This document shows, piece by piece, positions 1 to 36,200 of a stretch of 64,000 bases of DNA. The first letter of the stretch is position 1. Every line of letters starts with the position of its first letter. Under the pieces are notes generated by a model. That model made no database searches, was not told the DNA's origin, and worked only from the letters and a program-made list of their open reading frames with translations. Origin of the DNA: Phytohabitans suffuscus (lineage in GTDB: Bacteria; Actinomycetota; Actinomycetes; Mycobacteriales; Micromonosporaceae); assembly GCF_011764565.1 (NCBI RefSeq), contig NZ_AP022871.1:1798001-1862000 (forward strand), read 5' to 3'. Position numbers and translations under genes: made by a program.

Positions 1-24224
<24,224 letters not shown>

Positions 24225-24227
<3 letters not shown>

Positions 24228-24239
24228 AGGGCTCACTCC
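24225..24239 (-). promoter_or_regulatory. Start region and ribosome site of PKS gene 4
   Basis: On the minus strand GGAG (24236-24239) lies 8 bases before ATG at 24227. The gap to the TGA stop of PKS gene 3 is 22 bp. The ATG begins a typical docking coil, which fixes the start. Confidence 0.8.
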
Positions 24240-24249
24240 GGGTAGCGCG

Positions 24250-27200
24250 TCAGGTCGTCGTGTTTTCGATCGCGAGCTGAAGGAGGCTTTCCGCGTCCAT
24301 CTCGTCGATGGAGGTACCGGTCGCGGGTGCCGGTGCCGCCACCTCGCCGTCCTCCTTCGCGAGCTGGAGCACCATGTCCAGCAGCCCGGCCTTGCGGAGC
24401 CGGCTGACCGGGATGGAGGCGAGCACCCGCTGGACCTCGGCGTCCGGGTCGTCCGCGTCCACGGTGGACACATTCTCCGGGTAGAGGCGGGCCAGCAGGT
24501 TCTGGGCGAGCGCGGTCGGCGTCGGGTAGTCGAAGGCGAGCGCCCCGGGCAGCGTCAGGCCGGTGGCCGCCCTGAGCCGGTTGCGCAGCTCCACGGCGGA
24601 CACCGAGTCGAAGCCGAGGTCGCGGAAGGCGCGCCCGGCCGGGATCACCTCGCCGGCCTCGTATCCGAGGACCGCGCCGGCCGCCGCGCGTACCAGATCG
24701 AGGACCTCGCGGCCCCGCTCGCTCGCCGGCATCGCGTCGAGGCGGCGCTTCAGCGCCGGCACGTCCCCGCCGGACGTCTCCACCTCGTCCGCCGCGGCGT
24801 CGAGCCGCCGCACCTCGGCGAGGTCGGACAGGAGCCGGCTGGGCCGGGTGGCGGTGAAGGTGGGCGCGAAGCGCTCCCAGTCCATATTGGTCACCGTGAG
24901 GACGGTCGTGCCGTCCTCGAGGGCGCCCTGGAGCGCCGCCAGCGCGAGCGGCGGTTCCATCGGCAACACTCCACGGCGCCGCAACTGCTCGTCCACCTCC
25001 GACCGGGCGGCGAGTCCGGCCTCGCCCCAGGCACCCCAGGCAACCGACGTCGCCGCAAGACCTTCACTCCTGCGGTACTCGGCCAGCGCGTCCAGGTAGG
25101 CGTTCGCCGCCGCGTACGCGGGCTGGCCACCACTACCCCACACCCCGGCCCCGGAGGAGAACAAGACGAAATCACTTAGACCCAGGTGTGCCGTGAGCTG
25201 GTGAAGATGCCAGGCGGAGGCGCCTTTGGAGCCGAACATGAGAGCGATCTGGTCGCCGGTCAGCGTGGCCACGGGCCCTTCCCCGTCGACCGCGCCGGCG
25301 GCGTGCATGACCGCGGTGAGCGGCGCTTCGGCGGGGATGCCGGCGAGCAGGGCGGCCAGCGCGTCACGGTCGGAGACGTCGCAGGAGGCGACGGACACCC
25401 GGGCACCGAGGGCTTCCAGCTCCGACACCAGCTCGGCGGCGCCGGGAGCGGCGAGACCGCGGCGGCTGGTCAGCAGCAGGTGCTCCGCACCGGACCGGGC
25501 GGCCCAGAGCGCCACCTGCCCGCCGACACCCCCGGTGCCGCCGGTCACGAGCACGGTGCCGCCGGGCCGCCAGGGCCGTGCGACGGTCGCCGGCCGCGCG
25601 GGGGCACGCCGCAACCGCCGCCCGTGTACCCCGAAGGTGCGCACCGCGACCTGGTCCTCGCCGCCCGCTCCGTGGAGGACGCCGAGCAGTCGCGCGGCGA
25701 TACTGCTGTCTGTGCGCTCAGGCAGGTCGACGAGCCCGCCCCAGCGGTCCGGGTGTTCGAGCGCGGCGACCCGACCGAATCCCCAGACGGCGGCCTGTAG
25801 CGGGCTGGTCACCGGATCCTGCGGCCCGGTCGACACCGCGCCCCGCGTGACGCACCAGAGCGGGGCGGTGACGCCGTTGTCGCCGAGCGCCCGTACGAGC
25901 GCCACGGTGGCGTGCAGCCCGGCCGGTACGCCCTTGGCGTCGACCTCGTCGGTCGCGCCGAGCAGGGACACGACGCCCGCGAAGGTCTCGCCCACGGGGA
26001 GCTTTGCGGCCACGGCCCGCACCGCGTCCGGCCCGAACGCGGCGACGACCTCCTCCACCCACGGATCGGCCCCGGCGGGCACGACGACGAGCCACGTGCC
26101 GGTGCGGTGTCCGTTGGCCGCCGGGGGATCCGGCAGCCGCGTCCACTCCACCCGGTAGCGCCAGGAGTCCACGGTGGAGCGTGCCCGGCCGCGGTCGCGC
26201 CACGAGGAGAGTGCCGGGGCGACCTCCCGCACCGCTTCCGCGTCCACCTCCAGCGCGGAGGCGAGCGACTCCAGGTCACCGCCGGCGACGAGGTCCCAGA
26301 ACTCCGCGTCCACGGCGGTCCCGCCGTTCGCGGCGGGTGCCGCGTCCCCGGCGATCCAGAAGCGCCGCCGCTGGAAAGCGTACGTCGGCAGGTCGAGCAC
26401 GCGGTACCCGGTGCCGGGGAACGCCACCCGCCAGTCCACGGGTACGCCGAGCACGTGCGCCTCGGCGAGGGAGGTGAGCAGGCGCGCCGGGCCGCCGTCG
26501 TCGCGGCGCAGCGAGCCGACCGCGGCGACCTCGTCCGGCAGACCGGGTACGAGCACGGGGTGCGGGCTCGCCTCGATGAAGACGCGGTGCCCGTCGGCCA
26601 TCAGGGCCCGGGTCGCCTCGTCCATCCGCACGGTCTGGCGCAGGTTCGTGTACCAGTACTCGGCATCCAATGTGGACGTGTCAATCTGCTCGCCCGTCAC
26701 GGTGGAGTAGAAGGGAATCCGCGACGGTTGTGGCCGCACCCCGGCGAGGACCCGCAGCAGCTCGTCCCGCACCGACTCGACCTGCGGGCCGTGCGAGGCG
26801 TAGTCGACCGAGACCCGGCGCGACCGCACCCGCACCCGCTCGCATTCGGCGGCCAGCGCGTCGAGCGCCTCCGGTGTACCGGACACGACGACCGACGCCG
26901 GGCCGTTCACCGCGGCCACCGAGAGGTCGCCGGCCCACGGCGCCGCCAGCTCGGTCACCCGCTCGACCGGCGCGGCGACCGACATCATGCCGCCACGCCC
27001 GCAGAGGCCGACCAGTGCCCGGCTGCGCAGCGCCACCACGGCGGCGGCGTCCGTCAGCGAGAGGGCACCGGCGACGTACGCGGCGGCGATCTCGCCCTGT
27101 GAGTGCCCGACGACAGCGGCTGGCGTGACGCCGTACGAACGCCAAAGCTCGGTCAGCGCCACCATGACGGTGAAGAGTGCCGGCTGCACCACGTCGACCC

Positions 27201-30200
27201 GCTCCATCAGGTCCGGGTCGCCGGTGCCGGCCACGACGTCGGCCACGGACCAGTCCACGTGCGGGGCGAGGGCGGCCGCGCACTCCCGCACCGCCTCCCT
27301 GAACACCGCGGAACCGGCCATCAGCTCGCGGCCCATGCCCCACCACTGCGAGCCCTGGCCGGGGAAGACGAACACGCCACCACGGCTGCCGCCTTCGACA
27401 ACCGCGCCGGTCACCAGGCCGGGCGACTCCGCGCCGGAGGCGAGCGCCGCCAGGCCGGTCCGGGCGTCGTCCAGGGACTCGCCCACGACGACCGCCCGGT
27501 GCTCGAACGTCGACCGCGCGGTCGCGAGCGACCAGCCGAGGTCGGCCGCGCCGGGCCCGGTGTCGAGATAGGACAGCAGCCGGGCCGCCTGCTCGCGTAG
27601 CGCGTCGCCGGTACGGCCGGAGACCAGCCACGGCACCGGCCCGGCGGGGACGTCCGGCTCGGGCGCCGGGGACGGCGCGGGCGCCTCCTCCAGGATCGCG
27701 TGGACGTTGGTGCCGCTGATGCCGAAGGACGACACGCCGGCCCGCCGCGGATGGCCGTCGACCGGCCACCGCGCCGCCTCGGTCAGCAGCTCGACCGCGC
27801 CCGCCGTCCAGTCCACGTGGGACGAACGCTGGTCGGCGTGCAGCGTGCGCGGGAGGTGGCCGTGCCGCAGCGCCATCACCATCTTGATGACGCCAGCGAC
27901 GCCGGAGGCCATCTGGGTGTGGCCGATGTTGGATTTCACCGAGCCGAGCAGCAGCGGCCGCTCGCGCCCCTGACCGTACGTCGCGAGGAGCGCCTGGGCC
28001 TCGATGGGGTCGCCGAGCGTGGTGCCGGTGCCGTGCGCCTCCACCACGTCCACATCGGACGCCACGAGGCCGGCGTTGGCGAGCGCCTGCCGGATCACCC
28101 GCTGCTGCGAGGGGCCGTTCGGTGCGGTGAGGCCGTTGGAGGCACCGTCCTGGTTCATCGCGCTGCCGCGCAGCACCGCCAGCACCGGATGCCCGTTGCG
28201 CACGGCGTCGGAGAGCTTCTCCACGAGTACCACGCCGACGCCCTCGGCCAGCGACATGCCGTCCGCGTCCTCGCCGAACGCCTTGCACCGCCCGTCCGTC
28301 GCCAGCGCGCCCAGCCGGCTGAACGCCACGAACTCGGTCGGGTTGGGCATCACCGTCACGCCGCCGGCGAGCGCCAGCGAACTCTCCCCGCTGCGCAGCG
28401 ACTGGGCGGCCAGGTGCAGCGCCACGAGCGAGGAGGAGCAGCCCGTGTCCAGCGAGATCGCCGGCCCCTCCAGCCCCAGCAGGTACGACACCCGGCCGGA
28501 CACGACGCAGGAGGCGGAGCCGGTGACCATGTGCGTCTCGGACGCTTCCTCGGTGGACGCACCGGCGGCGTAGTCCTGGTACGTCGCACCGATGAAGGTG
28601 CCGGTCTGGCTGCCGCGCAGCGACACCGGGTCGATGCCGGCCCGCTCGATGGCCTCCCAGGCGGTCTCCAGCAACAGCCGCTGCTGCGGGTCCATCGCGA
28701 GCGCCTCACGCGGCGAGACGCCGAAGAAGCCGGGGTCGAACCCGGCGGCGTCGTCGAGGAACCCACCGTGGAGGGAGTACGTCTTGCCCTCCCGGTCGCG
28801 GTCGGCGTCGTAGAGCGCGGCGGCGTCCCAACCCCGGTCGGTGGGCCAGCCGGTGATGGCGTCCACGCCGTCGAACACCAGCCGCCACAGGTCCTCCGGC
28901 GACCGGACCCCGCCGGGGTAGCGGCAGGCCATGCCGACGATCGCGATCGGCTCGTCGTCCGCCGTCTGGGCGGCGGTGACCGGGGTGGCCACGGCTCCGC
29001 CGGTGCCGAGCAGCTGTCCACGTAGGAACTCGGCCAGCACGACCGGGCTCGGGTGGTCGAAGACCATCGTGGCCGGCAGGGTCAGGCCGGTCGCGGCGGC
29101 GAGCCGGTTGCGCAGGTCGACCGCGGTGACCGAGTCGAAGCCCACCTCGCGGAACGCCCGCCGCTCCCCCAACGCCTCGGCCGACGCGTGCCCGAGCACC
29201 TTGGCGGCCTCACCGCGCACCAGGGTCAGCAGCGTCCGCTCCTGCTCGGCCGGCAGCAGCCCGCGCAGCCGCGCGGCGAACTCGCCCTCGTCCCGCTCCT
29301 CGGTCGCCCGCTCGTCGACCTCCGACAGCGCCCGCACCTCGGGCACCTCGTCGAAGAGGGTGGTGGCGCGGCCGGAGGTGAACACCGGGAAGTACCGCTC
29401 CCAGCGCACGTTCGTCAGCGCGATCGCGGTCTCGTCGTCGTCGAGGGTCCGCTTGAGCCCGGCGAGGGCGAGCTGCGGGTCGATGTACTCCAGACCGCCC
29501 CGGCGGATGCCGAACGGGTCCTCCCGCCCGAACAGCTCCACGTCGTCCGGCCACTTTCCCCAGTGGACCGACGTGGCGACGAGGCCGCGGGCGCGGCGGC
29601 TGTGTGCCAGCGCGCCGAGGTAGGCGTTGCCCGCGACGTACGCGCCGTGGTCGCCGCTGCCCCACATGCCGGCGTTCGAGGAGTAGAGCACGAACGCGTC
29701 GAGGTCTTCGCCGTCCAGCAGTTCGTCGAGGTGCTGGGCGCCGCGCACCTTGGCGGAGATGACGCGTTCGAAGTCCGCCAGGCTCGTGTCGGCGAGCATG
29801 GCCAGCTCGATGACCGCGGCGGCGTGGATCGCGGTACGGATCGTGTGCCCCTCGGCCTTGAGCCGGGCGAGCAGCGCGGCGACCGCGTCCCGGTCGGCCA
29901 CGTCACAGGCGACGACGTCGACCCGGGTGCCGGCGGCGCCAAGCTCGGCGGCGAGGTCGGCCAGGCCCGGCGCGCCGGGCCCGCGGCGGGTCAGAAGCAC
30001 GAGGTGCTTCGCGCCCTGTCCGGCCAGCCAGCGCACCAGGTCCGGTCCGATCATGCCGGTGCCGCCGGTGACGAGGATCGTGCCACGCGGGGTCCAGGTC
30101 CGCTTGGTGTCGGGAGTGGACGGTGCGCGGACGACCCGCCGGGCCAGCGCACCGGAGGCGCGGAGCGCGACCTGGTCCTCGCCGCGCCCGGCGAGGACCG

Positions 30201-33200
30201 CGGCCAGTCGCCGCCCGCCGGTGGCGTCCAGGGTCTCGGGTACGTCGACGACGCCGCCCCAGCGGTGCGGGTGCTCCAGCGCCGCGCTCCAGCCGAGCCC
30301 GAGCGCCTGCGCCTGCAGCGGGTTGGGCACCCGGTCGGCTGGCCCGGCCGCGACGGCGCCGCGGGTCACCAGCCACAGTGGCGCGTCGACGCCGGCATCG
30401 CCGAGGGCCTGCAGGAGCGCCAGGTTGAGGGCGAGGCCGAGCGCGAGCGCCGGGTACGCCTCGCACGGCTGCTCCGCCGCCGCGGCGACCGAGACGATGC
30501 CGGCGACCTCGCCGGTGTCGCGGAGCCGGGCGGCCAGCACCGACCGGTCCACACACGACTCGTCCAGGACCAGGTGGCGGACCTCGGCGCCGGGGGCCGC
30601 CAGCGCGGCCGCGACGTCGTCCGCAGGCAGGCCGTCGGCCGTGGCGAGCAGCCAGGTGCCGGTGAGCGCCGCCTGGTCCAGCCCCGGGATGGGACGCCAG
30701 GCGACCCGGTAGCGCCACGACTCCACGGTGGACTCGTCGCGGCGCTGGCGGCGCCAGGACAGCAATGCCGGCACCACGTCGGCGAGCGACCGCGCCGGCA
30801 GGTCGAGCCGGGTGGCGAGCGCGTCCACGTCCTCGCTCTCGACGGCGCCCCAGAACTCCTGGTCCAGCGGGTCCCCTGCCGTGGAGGCCAGGTTCGGCAC
30901 GGGCCAGTACCGCTCGCGCTGGAACGCGTACGTGGGCAGGCTCACCGGGCGGGCCGGGGCAGCGCGGCGGTCCAGTCGACGGGGACACCCCGCGCGTGCG
31001 CCTCACCGAGCGATACGAGGAAACGCTCCAGGCCGCCTTCGCCACGCCGGAGCGAGCCGAGCACGGCCGGCTCGGCGCCGGCCACCGCGGCGGTGCCGTC
31101 GATGGCCAGCGAGAGCACCGGGTGCGGGCTGATCTCCAGGAACGTGTCGCAGCCGAAGTCCAGCAGCCGTTGCGTCGCCTGTCCGAAGAGGACCGGCTCG
31201 CGGGTGTTGGCGTACCAGTACCCGGTGTCGACCAGCTCGCCGGGGGCCAGCCGCTCGCCGGTGACGGTGGAGAAGATCGGGACGTCCGGCTCGCGCGGGG
31301 CGAGTCCGGCGAGGACGTCGAGCAGCTGGGGGCGGAGCGGGTCGACGTCGGCGCAGTGCGTCGACACCGAGGCGGCCACGACCCGCATGCGGATCCCCTC
31401 CGCCTCGCACTCGGCGCCCAGCTCGGCCAGCGCCTGGTGGTCGCCGGCGACCGTCACCAGCGCGGGCGCGTTGATCCCGCCGATGCTGAGCCGCCCGTCC
31501 CACCGGCGGATCCGCTCCCGGGCCGCCTCGACCGGCAGCGCGAGCGAGGCGAGTGCGCCCTTGTCGACCAGCTCGGCGCCGAGCACCCGGCTGCGCCGGG
31601 CGACGACGAGCGCCGCGTCCTCAAGGGACAGCGCGCCGGCCACGTACGCGGCGACGATCTCACCCTGGCTGGTGCCGACGACCGCGTCCGGCCGCACGCC
31701 GTGGCTCTGCCAGAGCGCGGCGAGCGAGACCATGACCGTGAAGAGCACCGGCTGGACGACGCCGATGTCGTCGATGGACGGCGCGCCGGGCGCACCGCGC
31801 AGCACACCGGTGACCGTCCAGTCGAGGTGTGGCGCCAGCGTCCGCTCGCAGCGGGCCACGTGCTCCCGGAACACGGGTGCGGAGTCCAGCAGCTCCACAG
31901 CCATGCCGGTCCACTGCGAGCCCTGTCCGGGGAAGACGAACGCCACCTTTCCGGGTGTCCGGGCCACGCCGGTCGCGACGCCCGCGGGCTGTTCGCCGCC
32001 GGCCAGGTCGCGCAGGCGTGCCCGGAGCTGGTCCGCACCGGCACCGACCACGACGGCGCGGTGGTCGAACGCGGTGCGGGTGGTCGCCAGCGCGTACGCG
32101 ACCTCGGCCGGCCGCGGGGCGGGGGCGCGGTCGAGGTGGTCGGCCAGCGCCGCCGCCTGCCCCTTGAGCGCCGCAGGGGTCTTGCCCGACAGCAGGAACG
32201 GCGTGACGGCTGGCTCGGGCCCGGCGGCGAGCGGCTCGGCTCTGCCGGCCGGGGCCTCTTCGAGGATCGCGTGCACGTTGGTGCCGCTGATCCCGAACGA
32301 CGAGACGCCCACCCGGCGGGGCCGTCCGGTCTCCGGCCAGGCGATCCGCTCGGTCAGTGGCCGCACCGCGCCGGCGTCCCAGTCCACATGCGAGGTCGGC
32401 GCCTCGGCGTGCAGTGTCCTGGGCAGTACGCCGTGCCGCATCGCCTCGACCATCTTGATGACGCTCGCGACCCCGGCCGCGGCTTGCGTGTGACCGATGT
32501 TCGACTTCACCGAGCCGAGCCAGAGTGGACGATCCCGATCCTGCCCGTAGGCGGCCAGCAGGGCCTGCGCCTCGATCGGGTCGCCGAGCCTGGTGCCGGT
32601 GCCATGCGCCTCGACCGCGTCCACGTCGGACGGTGCCAGGCCGGCGTTGGCGAGCGCCTGCCGGGTCACCCGCTGCTGGGCGCGGCCGTTCGGGGCGGAG
32701 AGCCCGTTGGAGGCGCCGTCCTGGTTGACGGCCGAGCCGCGCAGCAGCGCCAGCACCGGGTGGCCGTGTCGCTCGGCGTCGGAGAGCCGCTCGACCAGGA
32801 GCAGGCCCACGCCCTCGGCGAAGCCGGTGCCGTCCGCGCCCTCGCCGAACGCCTTGCACCGCCCGTCCGGCGACAGCGCGCCCTGGCGGCTCAGCTCCAC
32901 GAACGCGTCCGATGTCGTCATCACGGTCACCCCGCCGGCCAGTGCCAGGTCGCACTCGCCCCTGCGCAGCGACTCAGCCGCGAGGTGCAGCGCGACCAGT
33001 GACGAGGAGCAGGCTGTGTCGACGGTCAGCGCCGGGCCTTCGAGGCCGAACGTGTACGCCAGCCGCCCCGCGATGACGCTCGCGGCGAGGCCGGTGGCCG
33101 CGTGCCCGCTGTCGCTCTCCTTGGAGTTGACGAGCAGACCCGCGTAGTCCTGTCCGTTCGTCCCGACGAAGACGCCGGTCTGGCTGGCCCGCAGCGTGCC

Positions 33201-36200
33201 CGGGTCGAGTCCGGCCGCCTCGAACGCCTCCCACGCCGTCTCCAGCAGCAGCCGCTGCTGCGGGTCCATCGCCACGGCCTCGCGCGGCGAGATGCCGAAG
33301 AACGCCGCGTCGAAGTCGGCCACGCCGTCCAGGAAGCCGCCCTCGTGGGTGTCGCTCTGGATGGCGAGGTCCCAGCCGCGGTCGGTCGGGAAGCTGGAGA
33401 TGGCGTCCCGCCCCTCGTCGACGAGGCGCCAAAGCTCCTCGGGCGAGCGGACACCGCCGGGGAACCGGCACGCCATGCCGACGATCGCGATCGGCTCTCC
33501 GGTCTCCCCCGCCGTGCGCACCCGCGCGACCACGGCGTCGCCTGACTCGCCGGTCAGCTCGCCGAGCAGGTGCGCGGCGAGTGCGCGAGGTGTGGGGAAG
33601 TCGAAGACGAGCGCGGTGGGCAGGGCGAGCGCGGTGGCGGCGCCGAGTTGGTTGCGCAGCTCGACCGCCGTGAGCGAGTCGAAGCCCAGATCCCGGAACG
33701 CCTTGTCGACGTCGAGCCCGCCGGCCGAGCCGTACCCGAGCACGGCGGCCGCCCGCTCGCGTACCAGGTCGAGCAGTGCGGCGGCCCGTTCCTCCTCGGG
33801 CAGGCCGGCGAGGCGCTGGCGCAGCGCGGCGCCGGCTGTGCCGGCGGCGGCCCAGGCGTCCCGGGCGGCGGCGATGACGGCGGCCGCCCCCGGCAGGCCG
33901 GCCAGCAGCAGGCTCGGCCGGCTCGCGTTGAGGGCTTCCAGCAGGTGCGGGCGGCGGATGTCGGCCACGACGACGGCCGGTGCGGGCTGCCCTGCGGCGC
34001 GGGCAAGCGCGGTGAGCGCGAGGTCCGGATCCATCGGGGCGACGCCGGAGCGGGTCCACTCGACCACGCCGTCCCGGCTGGCCATGCCGTCGCCGGCCCA
34101 GGAGCCCCAGGCGACGGAGGTGGCGGCGCGTCCGGCGGCGCGGCGGCGGGCGGCGATCGCGTCGAGGGCGGCGTTCGCGGCCGCGTAGTTGGCCTGTCCC
34201 GGGTTGCCGATGGCGTGCGCGGTGGAGGAGAAGAGGACGAACGCGTCGACGTCCGGCGCCAGCTCGTCGAGCACGAGGGCCGAGTCCACCTTGGACCGGA
34301 ACACACCGTCGAACCGGTCCGGCGTGAGCGAGTCGAGGACGCCGTCGTCGAGCGTGCCGGCCGTGTGCACGACGGCGCTCAGCCGTTGCCCGTGAAGGAG
34401 CGCGGCCATCGCCGCCCGGTCGGCCGCGTCGCAGGCGGCGATGGTGACCTCGACACCGGCGGCGGTCAGCTCCTCGCCCAGCTCGGCGGCACCGGGCGCG
34501 AGCGGGCCGCGGCGGCTGACGAGCAGCAGCCGCTGTGCGCCGTTCGCGGCCAGCCACCGGGCCACCCGTTGCCCGAGAGCGCCGGTACCGCCGGTGACGA
34601 GCACGGTGCCGGAAGGCCGCCAGGCGGCGGCGTCCGCGGGCGCCGGGACGAGGCGCCGGCCGTACGCACCCGCCGCGCGGACGGCGACCTGGTCCTCGCC
34701 CTCGCTTCCGGTGAGGACGCCGGCCGCGCGGCGCAGCAGCCGCTCGTCCAGCGCCTCGGGCAGGTCGACGAGGCCGCCCCAGCGTCCGGGCCGCTCCATC
34801 GCCGCGACACGACCGAGCCCCCAGACCGCGGCCTGGGCGAGGCTGGGCGGCGGGTCCGCGCCGTCGACGGCGACCGCCCCGCGGGTGACCACCCACAAGG
34901 GAGCGTCGACGCCGACCTCGCCGAGGGCCCGCACCAGGCCGGCGGTGGCGGCCGCAGCCGCCTGCGTCTCGGCACCGGCACCGGGGGCGAGCAGGGAGAC
35001 GACGCCGTCGTACTCGCCGCCCTCCAGCTCCGCCAGGCGCACCGGGGTCGCGCCGAGCGCGCCCGCGACCGCCGCGGTCCACTCGTCCGCCTCGTCCGGG
35101 ACCACCGCGAGCCAGCGCCCGTCCGCCTCGCGGGGCGCGGCCTCGGCAAGGGGTGCCCAGGTCTCGCGGTACCGCCAGGAGTCCAGGGTGGACTCGGTGT
35201 GGCGGCGGCGCCGCCAGGACGAGAGGGCGGGCACCATCGCGGTGACGGTCGCGCCGTCGAGGTCCAGAGTGGAGGCGAGCGAGTCCAGGTCCTCCCGCTC
35301 GACCGCGGCCCAGAACTCCGCGTCCACCGGGTCGGTGCCGCCCACGGCCGGCGTGCCGGGCTCGGCCCAGTAGCGCTCGTGCTGGAACGGGTACGTCGGC
35401 AGGTCGATCCGCCGGGCGCCCAGGCCCGCGACGGTCTCAGCCCAGTCGACGTCGACACCCGTCGCGTAGAGGCGGGCGGCCGCGGCGAGCGCGGACACCT
35501 CCTCCGGCCGGTCCTTGCGCAGCAGCGGCGCGACGGTCACGCTCTCCGGCAGCTGCTCCCGGGCCATCGCGGAGAGCGGCCCGTCCGGCCCGACCTCCAG
35601 GAAGGCGGAGACACCCGCCTCGCGCAGAGCGGCGACGGCGTCGCCGAAGCGGACGGCCTCGCGGACGTGCCTGACCCAGTACTCAGGATCGGTGACGTCA
35701 CCGGTAGCGGCCAGCGGGATGCGCGGCGGGGCGAAGGCGAGCGACGAGACGGCCGCGCGAAACCCGGCCAGCATCGGGTCCATCAGGTGGGAGTGGAACG
35801 CGTGCGAGACCCGCAGCCGGGTGGTCCGCGCGAACCGGCCGGCCACCGCCAGCACCGCGTCCTCGTCGCCGGAGAGCACCACCGAGTCGGGTGAGTTGAC
35901 GGCCGCGATCGACACGCCGGCCGTGAGCAGCGGCAGCACCTCGGCCTCGGCCGCCTGGACGGCCACCATCGCGCCGCCGGCCGGCAGCGCCCGCATCAGC
36001 CGGGCCCGCGCGGATACGAGCGCGGCCGCGTCTTCGAGGGAGAGCACGCCGGCCACGTACGCGGCCACGACCTCGCCGATCGAGTGGCCGGCGAGGTGGT
36101 CTGCGCGGATGCCCCACGACTCGGCGAGCCGGTAGAGGGCCACCTCGACCGCGAAGAGGGCGGGCTGGGCCCAGCCGGTCTGGTCGAGCACGTCGGCGTC

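Noticed and set aside
24250..30945. Separate gene starting with GTG at 30945
   Set aside because: It would start in the post-AT linker without KS, AT or docking helix. A single missing base explains the stop and start.
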